Shown here piece after piece: positions 6,704 through 7,947 of a DNA stretch of 7,947 bases (the first letter of the stretch is position 1; each line of letters starts with the position of its first letter). Both the position numbers and the translations under genes were made by a program. The notes under the pieces are model-generated. The model did not search any database, was not told the origin of the DNA, and worked only from the letters and a program-made list of their open reading frames with translations. The stretch spans positions 1-7,947 of the forward strand of contig JASFRS010000112.1 of the NCBI GenBank assembly GCA_050114795.1, written 5' to 3'. The stretch is from JASFRS01 sp050114795 (GTDB lineage Bacteria > Pseudomonadota > Alphaproteobacteria > Sphingomonadales > CAKZYD01).

Positions 6704-7947
6704 ATGACCGGTCCTGCGTGGGAAGAGGCGGCGATCGCCCGGGATATTAAAGCGGAAAAGGTCAGCCTTCTGGCTGACCGGTCGGGCGTCTCCATTATCT
6801 CTAACCTGGCAGTCTCTATTGTTCTCGCAATTTCCTGCAGCTCCTATGTCACATTAACACCTGCGCTATCCTGGGTTGGATTGATGGGGGTGGTGGTTAC
6901 ATTAAGGTTATTGCAGGTTAGAAATTATCGTAATAACCCAAACCGTTTCGCGTCTGAAAAATGGCTACGCCAATTTGTTATTAGTGCTTTCGTCATGGGA
7001 ATGATCTGGGCACTTGGGATTGTCTGGTTTGGTTCAATGGTAGGCGATACTGAATTGGCGACGATTGGCTTCATTGTTGCCGGTATGACCTCGGGGTCTG
7101 CTGTTTTTGGTGTAGCTCACCGATTGATGGCAATCGCCTATGTGGTGCCGATGCTGACGGCGTTACTTGGTATTCTGCTCTCCAAATCCGGTATGAGCTA
7201 TTATTTACTTGCTATCACCGTTCTTCTTTATGGCGCGGGGCTTAGCTCGATTTTAAAACAGGGGGAAAAATCCTTTGATGAGGCCTGCCGCCGCAGCTTT
7301 GAAAATGAAAAATTGGCAAATCGGTTGAGCTTGGCTTTGGCCCGTGAGGAAAGTGCTCATGCAGCGCAGACGCAGTTAGTTGCGAATGTCAGTCATGAAT
7401 TGCGTACCCCATTAGGGGCCGTGATTGGAATGATTGACTTGGCTCGAGATGTCTCTGATGCGGAAAGCCGAGAGCGGTTCTTATGTATTGCAAAGGAGTC
7501 CGCTGGCGCTCTGCAGGTTATGCTGAATGATCTGCTTGAGGTTTCGAAATTGGATTTAGGTCATCTTGAATTACAAATGAAGCCGATGAACCCTGCCAGC
7601 CTGGCGAAGTCTGTGGGTGATTTGTTTCGCCTGAGGGCCGGTGATGCCGGTCTGGATTTTGAAGTCCATGTTGATTGGCCGGAAGGCCACCTAATCAATG
7701 CAGATAATAATCGTGTGCGTCAGATCCTTGTAAATTTGGTGGGTAATGCCTTGAAATTTACTTCGGATGGTGTCGTGACACTTGAGTTGAAGGCGGATGT
7801 TGACGAGGCGGGCGTTCCTCAATGTGCACGTTTTATTGTGAAAGACACCGGAATCGGGATTCCCAAAAGCGAGCAAAAAAGGATTTTTGAGCGTTTTGAA
7901 CAAGTAAATGGTGCGAGCAGTCGTTCGCATCAAGGTGCAGGTCTTGG
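6704..7947 (+). CDS. Membrane-bound sensor histidine kinase (3' end beyond window)
   Basis: The open frame gives 414 codons with no stop before the window edge. An N-terminal cytoplasmic stretch (1-30) is followed by six predicted membrane helices near 31-50, 54-71, 91-111, 117-136, 141-160 and 164-184, with very short loops, so there is no periplasmic sensor domain. A charged, probably coiled-coil linker (186-225) leads to HisKA with the H-box VSHELRTPLGAVIGM and phospho-acceptor His231. The HATPase domain shows the N-box NLVGNALKFT (344-353), G1 DTGIGIP (381-387), the F-box FERFEQ (395-400) and the start of G2 (GAGLG). This is the layout of many hybrid kinases, so a receiver domain may follow outside the window. 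The start ATG has only a weak ACGGA-like site upstream; a TTG at 6647 is an unlikely alternative. The signal and partner regulator are unknown. No response regulator is visible here. Confidence 0.92.
   Translation, partial: MTGPAWEEAAIARDIKAEKVSLLADRSGVSIISNLAVSIVLAISCSSYVTLTPALSWVGLMGVVVTLRLLQVRNYRNNPNRFASEKWLRQFVISAFVMGMIWALGIVWFGSMVGDTELATIGFIVAGMTSGSAVFGVAHRLMAIAYVVPMLTALLGILLSKSGMSYYLLAITVLLYGAGLSSILKQGEKSFDEACRRSFENEKLANRLSLALAREESAHAAQTQLVANVSHELRTPLGAVIGMIDLARDVSDAESRERFLCIAKESAGALQVMLNDLLEVSKLDLGHLELQMKPMNPASLAKSVGDLFRLRAGDAGLDFEVHVDWPEGHLINADNNRVRQILVNLVGNALKFTSDGVVTLELKADVDEAGVPQCARFIVKDTGIGIPKSEQKRIFERFEQVNGASSRSHQGAGL

Overview
The window looks like ordinary chromosomal DNA of a Gram-negative proteobacterium, most likely an alphaproteobacterium. 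The reasons are a System I cytochrome c maturation gene (ccmF) followed by an overlapping gene, as in alphaproteobacterial ccm/cyc operons; a TonB-dependent outer-membrane receptor with a plug-domain style that I associate with alphaproteobacteria; and an alphaproteobacterial-looking CysK. No database search was possible, so the taxonomic call is inference. I see no mobile element, CRISPR array, tRNA or rRNA.

Layout. (1) Bases 1-2010, minus strand: ccmF, the haem-ligation subunit of cytochrome c maturation. It overlaps by ATGA the first ten codons of a downstream gene that leaves the window and is probably ccmH. (2) Bases 2011-2228: a divergent intergenic region with two overlapping perfect inverted repeats close to ccmF. 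(3) Bases 2229-2753, plus strand: a small cytoplasmic redoxin (thioredoxin fold, CPGC). (4) Bases 2759-4864, minus strand: a TonB-dependent receptor that converges on the redoxin gene with only 5 bases between stop codons. (5) Bases 4981-5517, minus strand: a GNAT acetyltransferase. (6) Bases 5518-5651: a divergent promoter region with back-to-back -35-like elements and a perfect inverted repeat. (7) Bases 5652-6572, plus strand: cysK, cysteine synthase A, with a consensus ribosome binding site. (8) Bases 6573-6703: an AT-rich gap. (9) Bases 6704 to the window end, plus strand: a membrane-bound sensor histidine kinase with six predicted membrane helices, cut off by the window edge inside its ATP-binding domain.

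How the genes fit together. ccmF and its downstream neighbour belong to one pathway, covalent haem attachment to periplasmic apocytochrome c. The redoxin and CysK concern thiol and sulfur metabolism, but nothing in the sequence ties them to ccmF beyond proximity. The receptor, acetyltransferase and kinase look like independent single genes. Two start codons are set downstream of the longest possible reading frame: the receptor at 4864, where a signal peptide begins, and the acetyltransferase at 5517.

I did not find a convincing undescribed system. The items most worth checking are the overlapping inverted repeats in the ccmF leader, with a possible small ORF ahead of them, the inverted repeat in the cysK/GNAT promoter region, and the sensory membrane domain of the kinase.
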